Below are positions 8,770 to 16,605 of a stretch of 64,000 nucleotides of DNA, piece after piece. The translations under genes were made by a program, and so were the position numbers. Source of the DNA: Pseudomonas sp. MPC6 (lineage in GTDB: Bacteria; Pseudomonadota; Gammaproteobacteria; Pseudomonadales; Pseudomonadaceae); assembly GCF_006094435.1 (NCBI RefSeq), contig NZ_CP034783.1:3499001-3563000 (forward strand), read 5' to 3'. The notes under the pieces are model-generated. The model was given only the letters and a program-made list of their open reading frames with translations. It was not told where the DNA came from and ran no database searches. Within the stretch, counting starts at the first letter, position 1, and each line of letters opens with the position of its first letter.

Positions 8770-9236
8770 AGGGCGGTCACCTCTTCGTCGGCGGTTTCAT
8801 GCCGGGCCGGCAGTTGCGCTGCGTTCTGGCTGTATTCACGCAGATAGACGATGAACTCCTGAAGCAGGCGATCCCAGAGTTCAAGGTTGCCGCGCAGGTA
8901 ATCGTCACTCACCCCGGCAGCCACCACCACATCCATTTCCATCAACAGAAATTTGCCCTGCACCGACAACCGGGCAAAACGTCGCGAGGCGTTCCACAGT
9001 TCCGCCAACCCGGCCGGCAATGCCCCCTGCACCCGCAAGGCGCAACTGAACGTGAAATCGACGTAGCTGCCCTGTTCCACGGCCGGGTTGCCGAAACGCA
9101 CTGCGTAACCGATGCCCTGGCTGGCACTGAGCAACTGCACGATGCCGTTCTGTTCGGTCTGGTTGACCCGATACCCCGCGGTTTGCAGGACTTCGGTGAG
9201 CGATTGTGGCGAGACGTGGCTGATCAATTGAGTCAT
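8766..9236 (-). CDS. YbjN-like / type III chaperone-fold protein
   Basis: The protein has 156 residues starting MTQLISHVSPQSLTE at 9236, with AGGGA upstream; a longer in-frame extension runs into the neighbour. There is no signal peptide. The pattern (an alpha helix, GYRVNQTEQNGIVQL, GSYVDFTFSCALRV, then FARLSVQGKFLLMEMDVVV and a C-terminal helix) is that of the YbjN domain, related in fold to secretion chaperones. A cytosolic adaptor for the exoprotein or its export machinery would fit the operon, but this is inference. It is translationally coupled to the isomerase gene. Confidence 0.7.
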   Translation of the reverse strand: MTQLISHVSPQSLTEVLQTAGYRVNQTEQNGIVQLLSASQGIGYAVRFGNPAVEQGSYVDFTFSCALRVQGALPAGLAELWNASRRFARLSVQGKFLLMEMDVVVAAGVSDDYLRGNLELWDRLLQEFIVYLREYSQNAAQLPARHETADEEVTAL

Positions 9237-9256
9237 GTGCGGTTTTTCCCTGATAG

Positions 9257-9886
9257 TCAGTGAGCGATCGCGGCCTGGGGCGCGTCGAATCGGGTCTTGT
9301 AGAGTGCGTCGCCAAAACCCTGGGCCAGTTCTTCGAACTTGACCCGGGCAGCCCCGGCGAACGGTTGGCGAATCTTCATCACCTCGGCGACGTCGATTTT
9401 TTCGTAGGCGGTGACAATGTCTTTGGCGATGCCATACATCTGTTGATTCTTGAGCGAACATTGCTGAATTTGTGCGTCACTTTCGGCCAATTGCGCCGCC
9501 AGTTTCGAACGCTCGGCTTCTTTGCCGCGGGCCATCACCAACAATTCCTCGTAGGCCTTCTTGAACTTGCCGAGCTGTTCGCTGCTGGTCGACGCTTGCG
9601 CCTGGGCCTGGCTTTGCAGGCTGTCGTGCTGACCGGCCAACTGTTCGGCGACGCCTCGGGCCTTGGCCAATTCGGCGGTCAGTTGCCTGATTTGCGCCTG
9701 GGCCGCCTTGGCCTGGCTTTCGGCCGCCATTTGCGCGGCACTGGCCTGAGCCTGCTGGCTTTGCAAGGCCTGCAGCTGCTGGGCAGTGCTGCGCAATTGA
9801 GTGCGCAGACGTTCTTCCATGCCTTCGGCATTCGCCCCTTGCGTCACCAGCACGCCCAAGGCAAACAGCATGATTTTTCTGTTCAT
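9257..9886 (-). CDS. Periplasmic coiled-coil protein of the TPS operon
   Basis: The protein has 209 residues with a clear signal peptide (MNRKIMLFALGVLVTQGANA, cleavage before EG). A long Gln/Ala-rich coiled coil covers about residues 25-140 (QQLQALQSQQAQASAAQMA), followed by a compact C-terminal helical part. The gene sits between the porin and YbjN-like genes. No enzyme motif is visible. A tethering or periplasm-spanning scaffold role is plausible because of the context, but the family is not one I can name. Confidence 0.75.
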   Translation of the reverse strand: MNRKIMLFALGVLVTQGANAEGMEERLRTQLRSTAQQLQALQSQQAQASAAQMAAESQAKAAQAQIRQLTAELAKARGVAEQLAGQHDSLQSQAQAQASTSSEQLGKFKKAYEELLVMARGKEAERSKLAAQLAESDAQIQQCSLKNQQMYGIAKDIVTAYEKIDVAEVMKIRQPFAGAARVKFEELAQGFGDALYKTRFDAPQAAIAH

Positions 9887-9903
9887 GAAGCTCTCCCGGC
9901 GCC

Positions 9904-11604
9904 TTAGAAGCGCGTGTTGATTTCAAGCTGCAAGACATCGATGTCGAACGGCGCGCCGTACACCGCTTCGGAGTTCAGCCAGCGACCGCTGGCGACGACG
10001 TTCTTGGCCAGACCGTAATTGCCGCCCAGGAAATAGCCCTTGGCGTTGGTCCCGCCCAGATGGAACGACGAGTCGTTGAAGCCGTCGGGCAAGGCGTCTG
10101 GCTGGATGTACTTGTAGCCAGCGAACAGGTTCCAGTCGCCCTGCTTCTTCAGGTCCAGTTCGTTGCCCAGGGTGAATTGGACCATCCAGGCGTTGGCGCC
10201 ACTTTCGATATTGCCGTCGCTGTCGAGGTTGTTGACGATCTGCCCGGCCGAGCGCTTGCGCATGTCACCCTCGTCGTACCCCAGGTTGTGCAGGTAGTTG
10301 GCCTGGCTGCGCAGTTTGAAGTTTTCTGGCAGGTCGGCATCCCACACCAGGTTCAGGTCCAGCAGGTTGAACTCCGAGGCCAGGCCGACGAACTGCGGTT
10401 GTGGGGTGGTGGCCGGGTTGAGCGGGTTGGGCGTGATGTCGCGCAGCAGGAATACGCTGTTGCCCTTTTGCATGAACGCCGAGCGGCTGCCATCGGTATC
10501 GCAGCCCGGTGCGCCGGCCCAGGGTTCGCAAGGGCTGGAGCGCTGGCCTTCGATATCGTCGAACCGGTAATAGGCCAACGCCCCCTTCACGCGGTTGCCG
10601 GGGTTGATCGCCCAATTGGCGCCGATCTGTGCGCCGTACAACCATTTGTTGTCGCTGTCTTCCTTGTCGAAGCCGTTGCTGGTGCTGGTGTCGTTGGTGT
10701 ACTCCACCGGGAACGCGCCGACGGTGCCGAACAGACCCCAGTCGCGGCTGAGCTTGTGGTCGAAAATCGCCGCCACGCCATCGAAATTCAGGTCGTTGGA
10801 ATAAAGCATGTCGGTGGACATGAACGGGTTGGCAATCCGGCCGCCGGTGAGGGTCAGCGCCTTGGACGGTTTCCAGGTCAGGTAACCCTGATCGAGCCAG
10901 ATGTCTTTCTTGCCGAAACCTCCGCCGAGCGTCTGGGTGGTACTGACCGGGTTGTTGTCCGAACCGGTGCCGATGCGGATGCCGGCCGTCCACTCTGGTG
11001 AAATCAGCGCTTTCATGCCCAGCCGCGCCCGCAGGCGCAACAGGTTTTCGCGGTCTTCACGGGTGTTGAGCAACGGCGGCAGGTTGGTGCTGCTGTTGGG
11101 GTTCACGTCGTACGGGCCGTTGTTGTTGAGCTTGGCGAAGTCGACGATTTCGTTGCTGTTGGTGTCCGAGTAGAAACGCGACTCGTCACGCAGGCGGATA
11201 TCGCCGTCGAAGCTGATGCGCGAGACCCAGTCCGGAAAGGTGTTGGGCTGGGCCCAGTTTTCCTGCTTGGCGGTGGACATGACTTCTGCCTTGACCTGGT
11301 CACGGATCTGATCGCGCACCGCCACCGGTACATATTGCACCCGCACATCACCGGGCGCGGCAGCCGGGCCGGCCGCCACCGCGTTGCCGGCACTGGCCGC
11401 CTGCTGCGCCTGCACGGCTTCGTGCTGGGCCTGGGCAATCAATGCTTCGGCCTTGTCCTGTTTCAGTACACCTTGCTCTACCAGCAAGCGGATCAGATTG
11501 ATCGTGGCGTTTTCCGAGGGCGCAGGGGCTGCCCCTGCTTGTCCGACCAGGGTCGCAATGACCATGCCGACCGCCAGGGACAATCGATTCACGTTGGAAA
11601 TCAT
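9904..11604 (-). CDS. Putative outer-membrane porin
   Basis: The protein has 566 residues. The start MISNVNRLSLAVG at 11604 is 10 nt after AAAGGAG; the in-frame GTG at 11610 is too close to that site. A signal peptide (about 1-25) is followed by a short helical segment (NLIRLLVEQGVLKQDKAEAL, coiled) and then a beta-barrel from about residue 140 (RISFDGDIRLRDESRF) to the terminal aromatic residue (EINTRF). This domain order is that of the putative-porin family with an N-terminal trimerisation-like helix. It belongs to the tpsB-exbBD-tonB operon. It could be the outer-membrane partner of the TonB-like protein, although no TonB plug domain is present. Confidence 0.85.
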   Translation of the reverse strand: MISNVNRLSLAVGMVIATLVGQAGAAPAPSENATINLIRLLVEQGVLKQDKAEALIAQAQHEAVQAQQAASAGNAVAAGPAAAPGDVRVQYVPVAVRDQIRDQVKAEVMSTAKQENWAQPNTFPDWVSRISFDGDIRLRDESRFYSDTNSNEIVDFAKLNNNGPYDVNPNSSTNLPPLLNTREDRENLLRLRARLGMKALISPEWTAGIRIGTGSDNNPVSTTQTLGGGFGKKDIWLDQGYLTWKPSKALTLTGGRIANPFMSTDMLYSNDLNFDGVAAIFDHKLSRDWGLFGTVGAFPVEYTNDTSTSNGFDKEDSDNKWLYGAQIGANWAINPGNRVKGALAYYRFDDIEGQRSSPCEPWAGAPGCDTDGSRSAFMQKGNSVFLLRDITPNPLNPATTPQPQFVGLASEFNLLDLNLVWDADLPENFKLRSQANYLHNLGYDEGDMRKRSAGQIVNNLDSDGNIESGANAWMVQFTLGNELDLKKQGDWNLFAGYKYIQPDALPDGFNDSSFHLGGTNAKGYFLGGNYGLAKNVVASGRWLNSEAVYGAPFDIDVLQLEINTRF

Positions 11605-11643
11605 CTGCACACAACTCCTTTTGGCAATACTTTAAATATTCGG

Positions 11644-12348
11644 TTAACCCGGACGCCGCCCTTGCAGGGACAGGCGCACAGGCAACGTCATGGAGGCCGG
11701 TGGCCGTTCGCTCAGGTGCGGGGCATTACGCAGCGCGGCGAGCACCTGGGTATCGACTTCGGGGTTACCGCTGGACTTGACCAGCTCAACCCGGGTGATC
11801 TCGCCGACGCTGCTCAGCCAGACATCGGCCTGCAGCACAAAGGCCAGGTTGCGCAGGTCGGGGTTCTCCCGCAGCAGGCGCTGGAAGGTGAACGCCAGGA
11901 ACTGGCCGTAGGTGCCGTTACCCACACGCCCGCCCCCGGCACCGGCCATGCCACCGCCCTTGCCGGCACCGATGTTGAAGGCGTCGTTGCCGGACTGCGC
12001 GTCGCCGTCCATTTGCATCGGGTTGGCCAGGTCGTCCGCCGGACTGGGTGGTGCCTCTTCCTCGGGCTTGACCTCCTCCGGCTCCGGAGTCGGCTCGGGC
12101 TCGACCATTTTTTCTTCCACGGGGGGTTCCGGTTCCGGTGGTTTTTCCGGCGGCGGAGGTGGCGGTGGCGGCAACGGAATAATCGTCGGCACCTTGGGCG
12201 CTTCGCGGCGCACGCCGCTCATGTCGTTGGCCCACTGCCAGAGAAACCACGTGGCCACGCCGGCGATCAGCACCCCGGCGCCCCACTTCACAAAGCGCAG
12301 GGGTGAAGGCTTCATCGGCAACGGCTTGAAGGGTTGTTGTGCGGTCAT
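11644..12348 (-). CDS. TonB-like energy transducer
   Basis: This 234-residue inner-membrane protein has one N-terminal helix (about 19-40, FVKWGAGVLIAGVATWFLW). A proline-rich periplasmic spacer follows (PLPPPPPPPPEKPP, then repeated E-P pairs, about 55-100) and then a TonB C-terminal domain (about 140-230; FVLQADVWLSSVGEITRVEL). TonB couples the proton-motive force harvested by ExbB/ExbD to outer-membrane proteins. It follows exbD by 2 bp. Because no TonB-dependent receptor is encoded here, its target may be the porin, TpsB or a VreA-type signalling protein (inference). Confidence 0.88.
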   Translation of the reverse strand: MTAQQPFKPLPMKPSPLRFVKWGAGVLIAGVATWFLWQWANDMSGVRREAPKVPTIIPLPPPPPPPPEKPPEPEPPVEEKMVEPEPTPEPEEVKPEEEAPPSPADDLANPMQMDGDAQSGNDAFNIGAGKGGGMAGAGGGRVGNGTYGQFLAFTFQRLLRENPDLRNLAFVLQADVWLSSVGEITRVELVKSSGNPEVDTQVLAALRNAPHLSERPPASMTLPVRLSLQGRRPG

Positions 12349-12350
12349 GG

Positions 12351-12776
12351 TCAGCCCTGGCTCGGTTTGCCGGTGACGAGACCGACCTGGGACAGCTCGA
12401 GCCGACGCAGCAGGTCCAACACCTCGATGACTTTCTGGTACTGCACCAGGGCGTCGCCGCGCACGATCACCGGGAAGTCGGGGTTCTGGGCTTTCTCGAT
12501 GCGCAAGCGATCTTCAAGCTCGGCCAGGGTCACCGGATAGGCATCGAGGAACACCTGGCCGCCGTCGTTGACCGATATCGCCTTGGTCTTGGCTTCGGAC
12601 AGCGACACCGAGGCACTGGCCTTGGGCAGGTTGATCTGGATGCCGGAGACCTGAGCGGTAGCCGTGAGGATGAACATCACCAGCACCACCATCAGCACGT
12701 CCACCAGGGGCGTGATGTTGATGCTGTCCACCGCGGCGTCTTCATCATCGTCGTGGGAGGCATTTACGGAAGCCAT
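12351..12776 (-). CDS. exbD: ExbD/TolR biopolymer transport protein
   Basis: The protein has 141 residues with a short acidic cytoplasmic N-terminus (DDDEDAA) and one membrane helix, INITPLVDVLMVVLVMFI. The helix holds the conserved proton-path Asp (VDVL). A periplasmic ExbD domain follows, ending in the family-typical VIEVLDLLRRLELSQVGL. It forms the motor with the ExbB protein encoded 12 bp upstream. In P. aeruginosa the corresponding gene is exbD2 (PA0694, from memory). Confidence 0.93.
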   Translation of the reverse strand: MASVNASHDDDEDAAVDSINITPLVDVLMVVLVMFILTATAQVSGIQINLPKASASVSLSEAKTKAISVNDGGQVFLDAYPVTLAELEDRLRIEKAQNPDFPVIVRGDALVQYQKVIEVLDLLRRLELSQVGLVTGKPSQG

Positions 12777-12788
12777 TGTCGGTGCTCC

Positions 12789-14597
12789 TCAGGCCGGTAC
12801 GGACGGATGGGTGTGATTGCCACGGCGATGGGCCGCTTCACTGAACTGGCTCTCGCCGTGCGTCTCCGCCAGGCGGGTGATGAACTCATCGACGAACACG
12901 CGCATGTCGGCGCTGACTTCCTTGTTGCGGGTGATCAGCCGGTTGTAGCCAAACAGCGCCGGGATCGCGACGAACAGGCCCATGGCGGTGGCGAGCAACG
13001 CGGCGGCCATACCGGGGGCGATGGCGTTGATGTTGACGTCACCGGCCATGGCCGTGCCGAGGAACACCACCATGATCCCCAGCACCGTACCGAGCAGGCC
13101 GATGTACGGGCCGCCGGCGATGGCGTTGGAGAGGGTCGAGAGTTTGGCGCCGAGCGCCTGGTTTTCCCGGGTTCGCACACCGTCCATGGAGCAGCGGATG
13201 GCTTCGATGGTGGCGGCCGAGACCGACGTGGTGTCGGCGCCCTGCTCCCGGCGGGTGCGGATTTCCTTCACCGCCACCTGGTACAGGCGCCACAGGGACG
13301 AGTGCTGCAAGCGCTGGGCGAGGTCCCGATCGTCGGCAAACATCTCCAGACGGGTGCCGACCTTGGCGAACTGCTCGCGGAAGACTTCGTTGGCGGCACT
13401 GACGCGGCTGACCATGCGGTTTTTGCGGATCATGATGACCCACGACTGGAACATCATCAGCACCAGCACGGCGATGATCACCCAGGCATCCATCGGCACC
13501 GCATTGAGCAGAAAACCAAGGCTGCCGAAGCCGTAGCCCGACTGCTCTTCATCGACACCGTAGGCCACCAGCTTCGTCTCGGCACCCTGGGCGCTGGCAT
13601 CGGCCAGCAGTTGCGCGGCAGGTCGGGCGACCTTGGACAGGCGCAACTCATCCATCGCGCCGCTGAAAGGCAGATAAACGCTGGCAGTTTCGCTCGGCAG
13701 ATCGGCGCCGATGGCCATGATCGAATTGAAGGCCGGCATGCCCACGGCGAGGCTCGAGGTTTCGCGACCGTTGACGTATAGCGCGGCCTTGCTGCCTTCG
13801 GCGGTCAGGGCCAGGTGCTGCCATTGGCCAGGGTTCAACGGTTGGGTAGACACGGCGCGCTGGCCGTCGATTTCCACGAACGGCACGCCTTGGTTCAAGC
13901 CCAGCAACAGGCTGTTTGCACCTTCGCGGCGGCTGAGCACCAACTGTTCGCCATTGGCCTGGTCCAGACGCAACCAGGCACTGAAGGTGAACGCACTGCC
14001 GGCGTTATGTTGCAGCGACGGGCTGGCGGGCAGCAGCAAGGGTTGACCGGTCCATTGCAACGCTCGACCGATCACGCCGTCGATGCTCGTGCCGGTGGCG
14101 CTTTGCGCGGTGTTGCCGTAGGCCGTGGTGTCCCTGGGCGGCGTGCCGTTGGCACCGTCGAAATGGTAGAGCGCGGTGTAGTTCGGGTCGAAGGTCAACT
14201 GGCCGTTGCCGGTGGCCGGAGCTTTCTGGTGGCCGTAGTACATCCAGAAGTCCTGACGTTGGCCACCCTCGACTGTCGGTACATCGACCCAGATCAGTGC
14301 CATGCCCATCAGCGGGTCGAAGCTTTCGATCTGGTGGTTGAACACGGTCTTGTCATCGGCGGACACAAAGCGCAGGTCCGAGCCGTCGTCCTTGACCCCG
14401 TCGAAGGTGAAGTTGCCGGTGTGCAGGCGCACCAGTAGCGCCGTGCGACCCAGCGCCTCGTTGATGGCCGCGCCCTGAGGCGTGGTGTCGACCGACATCT
14501 GTTTACGGTAATGCCAATCGTCCTGCCACCAGGCATGGGCGGTGGCCGGGAGCAGGAAGCCCAGGCAGATCAGGAAAGCGGTGAATAAGCGTTGCAT
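12789..14597 (-). CDS. exbB: ExbB/TolQ motor protein with fused DUF2341-LamG periplasmic domain
   Basis: The protein has 602 residues, about 370 more than a normal ExbB. A signal peptide (MQRLFTAFLICLGFLLPATAHA) leads to a DUF2341 domain (about 25-125; WQDDWHYRKQMSV) and a concanavalin-like LamG domain (about 140-335; YHFDGANG, FTFSAWLRL, PGQWQHLALT, AMDELRLSKVAR). A membrane helix at about 372-390 then opens a MotA/TolQ/ExbB proton-channel domain (about 450-575; GGPYIGLLGTVLGIMVVF). The periplasmic lectin-like part could sense or grip glycans or the exoprotein (inference). The gene lies 18 bp after tpsB and before exbD. Confidence 0.92.
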   Translation of the reverse strand: MQRLFTAFLICLGFLLPATAHAWWQDDWHYRKQMSVDTTPQGAAINEALGRTALLVRLHTGNFTFDGVKDDGSDLRFVSADDKTVFNHQIESFDPLMGMALIWVDVPTVEGGQRQDFWMYYGHQKAPATGNGQLTFDPNYTALYHFDGANGTPPRDTTAYGNTAQSATGTSIDGVIGRALQWTGQPLLLPASPSLQHNAGSAFTFSAWLRLDQANGEQLVLSRREGANSLLLGLNQGVPFVEIDGQRAVSTQPLNPGQWQHLALTAEGSKAALYVNGRETSSLAVGMPAFNSIMAIGADLPSETASVYLPFSGAMDELRLSKVARPAAQLLADASAQGAETKLVAYGVDEEQSGYGFGSLGFLLNAVPMDAWVIIAVLVLMMFQSWVIMIRKNRMVSRVSAANEVFREQFAKVGTRLEMFADDRDLAQRLQHSSLWRLYQVAVKEIRTRREQGADTTSVSAATIEAIRCSMDGVRTRENQALGAKLSTLSNAIAGGPYIGLLGTVLGIMVVFLGTAMAGDVNINAIAPGMAAALLATAMGLFVAIPALFGYNRLITRNKEVSADMRVFVDEFITRLAETHGESQFSEAAHRRGNHTHPSVPA

Positions 14598-14615
14598 GAA
14601 AATTACTCCGTAGGT

Positions 14616-16214
14616 TCAGAACGTCGCTTGCAGGTTGAAATGCAGGCGCGATTCCTGTTTCGAGGTGTTCGGCCCTTCGAGCAGCGGGTAGCCCCAATCC
14701 AGGCTGCCGGAAAGCCATTTGCTCAAGCTCGCGCGGGTGCCCAGGCCAACACTGGCCAGGGCGTAGTCCGCGTCCTGATCGGGGAGCTCGTCACGCAGGT
14801 ACAACTGGGCGCCTTCGGCGAAGGCATAGAAGCGCCATTCCTGGACGTAGCTGCCCAGGTACTTGGCGAGGGATGGCGTGCGCAATTCTTGAGAGAGCAA
14901 GTAACCGTCGTCACCGGTGCGCTCGGCCGCCAGGTAGCCGCGCACCGAGGTTGCACCGCCGGCGGAAAATTGCTCGTTGGAGACCAGCGGCCCGGACGCC
15001 AGCTGGAACGCGGCTTTGGTCGCGGTCTGCCAGTCACTGTCGAAGGAGTAGGTAAAATTGGTGTCGCCCTTGAGCACGGCAAAACTGGGGCTGGCGCGAT
15101 AGCGTTTGTAGTCGAAGTCTTCGTCGGAGCTGCCGTATCCCAGGAAACTGCGCGTGCCGGCCACCAGGCTCAGGCCCAAGCCCAACTGCGAGCTTTCGGT
15201 GTAGCGAAAGCCGTTGTAGGCGAAGGTGAACGGCGCGTACTTGAGCGGCACCTTGTCGCTGTCGCCGCCGAGTTCGAGTTGCTCGTCGAAGTCCTTGAAG
15301 TCGATCCCTGCCGACAGCGAATTCGACCAGTTGCCACTGGATGGCAGCGTGTAGATCGCCGATACGCCGTAGGAGTGGCCCTTGCCCAGGACATTGCTGC
15401 CGCCGATGGTCGCCACGTTGCTGTCGGACTGATAACCAGAGAACTGCGCACTCCAGCGCTCGCTGAGCGGCGCGATGTAGGAACCGGACCAGACCTTGGC
15501 ATTGGACGTGTCTTGCGGCGCGGTGAAGAAGGTCAGCGAAACGCTGTGCCCCAATTGCCACAAGTTGTTGTAGCCGAGGCTGGCGACGCTGCGCAGCTTC
15601 TCGGTGTCGGCGCTGTAGTCGTTGTTCAGGCCGAGGCTGGCCTGCCAGGGATTCTGGTCTTCGACCTGCAAGTCCACGTCCATCGTGCCGGGTCGCTGGC
15701 CTTCGCGTACCAAGGGCATCACCTGCCGGCCCGGGGTCTTGTTGAGGTGCGCCAGTTCGGTCTGGACCTTGGCAAAGTCCGGCACTTCGCCTTCCTTCAG
15801 CGCCGGCACGTCTTCACGGATTGCTACCGGTGAATAATGCTTGGCGCCGACCACGCGCACCCGGCCGACCCTGGTTTCACTGACTTGCAGATAGACGATG
15901 CCTTCCTCGACTTTCTGCTCCGGCAACTCGACGAACACCGATTGATAACCGTGGGCTTGATAGACTTTCTGCAAGGCATCCCGGGCGCCTTCGATATCGC
16001 CCAATGTTTTTTGCGGACCGAGAAACGGGTACACCGCTTCTTCGATCGCACGGGCATCGAGCACGGTATTGCCGCGCACGAAGTACTCGTTGACGTCCAC
16101 CAGCCTGGCCGGTGCGGCCGATTCAGCGCTCTCCGCTGCCCACGCCGGCTGTACGCCCGCCGTCACCAGCAGCCAACCCCACAGCGCCAGCCGTGACTTG
16201 AAAAAATAGTCCAC
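14616..16214 (-). CDS. pdtB: TpsB two-partner secretion transporter (ShlB/FhaC family, PdtB-like)
   Basis: This outer-membrane Omp85-superfamily pore translocates the TpsA exoprotein. I chose GTG at 16214, 532 residues, because it directly precedes a good signal peptide (FFKSRLALWGWLLVTAGV, cleavage after AWA) and follows a G-rich site. An in-frame ATG at 16334 would put 40 polar residues before it. POTRA domains follow (about 35-190; EYFVRGNTVLDARAIEEAVYPF and GRVRVVGAKHYSP), then a 16-strand barrel with the conserved loop-6 motif SVRGY and a C-terminal Phe. It heads an operon with exbB, exbD, tonB-like, porin and chaperone genes. Its promoter region shares a motif with that of tpsA. The name PdtB rests on gene order (PA0692). 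Confidence 0.9.
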   Translation of the reverse strand: MDYFFKSRLALWGWLLVTAGVQPAWAAESAESAAPARLVDVNEYFVRGNTVLDARAIEEAVYPFLGPQKTLGDIEGARDALQKVYQAHGYQSVFVELPEQKVEEGIVYLQVSETRVGRVRVVGAKHYSPVAIREDVPALKEGEVPDFAKVQTELAHLNKTPGRQVMPLVREGQRPGTMDVDLQVEDQNPWQASLGLNNDYSADTEKLRSVASLGYNNLWQLGHSVSLTFFTAPQDTSNAKVWSGSYIAPLSERWSAQFSGYQSDSNVATIGGSNVLGKGHSYGVSAIYTLPSSGNWSNSLSAGIDFKDFDEQLELGGDSDKVPLKYAPFTFAYNGFRYTESSQLGLGLSLVAGTRSFLGYGSSDEDFDYKRYRASPSFAVLKGDTNFTYSFDSDWQTATKAAFQLASGPLVSNEQFSAGGATSVRGYLAAERTGDDGYLLSQELRTPSLAKYLGSYVQEWRFYAFAEGAQLYLRDELPDQDADYALASVGLGTRASLSKWLSGSLDWGYPLLEGPNTSKQESRLHFNLQATF

Positions 16215-16337
16215 ACCACCCCCTGAATTCGAAATACCGGTAACTGTCTGCGCTGCGGCAGGCTGGCTTGATTGCCCTGCTCCCGGCGTCCCGCCATCGG
16301 CTGGAAAAGTGGCCTTTTCGACCGCCTCAAGCACGTC

Positions 16338-16394
16338 ACATAGGCATGACCGGGCTGGCGATGTGCTACCGAACTTTTGTCATGAAAGCTTCAT
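16338..16394 (-). promoter_or_regulatory. Putative regulated promoter of tpsB operon, motif shared with tpsA
   Basis: Read on the plus strand, ACATAGGC (16338-16345), ACCGAAC (16368-16374), TGTCA (16378-16382) and TTCAT (16390-16394) recur upstream of tpsA. The last three have identical spacing there (3 and 7 nt). TGTCA and CTTCA repeat with an 11-nt period, as in PhoB boxes. GTTCGGT on the coding strand may be the ECF sigma -35 element. The functional assignment is inference. Confidence 0.55.
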
Positions 16395-16445
16395 TCAACG
16401 CGCGGGGGTGAGGGTTGAAATGACACTGGTCGGGACAATGGAAAA

Positions 16446-16540
16446 CCTGTGGGAGCGAGCTTGCTCGCGATGAGGCCCTCAGATTCAAGATTAATGTCGA
16501 CTGATCTGCCGCCATCGCGAGCAAGCTCGCTCCCACAGGG
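16446..16540. repeat. REPIN (GGGAGCGAGCTTGCTCGC class)
   Basis: Two inverted REPs, CCTGTGGGAGCGAGCTTGCT and its exact inverse ending CTCCCACAGG, flank a spacer of about 40 nt. It lies between the tpsA terminator and the tpsB promoter region. Confidence 0.88.
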
Positions 16541-16559
16541 TCTTGTGTGAATTTCAGGG

Positions 16560-16586
16560 AAAAAAAAGGCGGCCCGAAGGCCGCCC
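16560..16586 (-). terminator. Rho-independent terminator of tpsA
   Basis: On the minus strand a 7-bp GGCGGCC/GGCCGCC stem closed by a TTCG tetraloop is followed by eight T residues. It begins 20 bp after the tpsA stop. This makes tpsA and the downstream tpsB operon separate transcription units. Confidence 0.9.
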
Positions 16587-16605
16587 TCATCGCTCTACAC
16601 AGGTT

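Noticed and set aside
12339..13781. 480-codon plus-strand frame over exbD/exbB
   Set aside because: Antisense to two well-supported genes. The His/Gly/Asp-rich text is typical of complement reading.
16215..16334. Upstream extension of tpsB to ATG 16334
   Set aside because: It would put 40 polar residues before the signal peptide; GTG 16214 fits secretion better, though it cannot be proven by reading.
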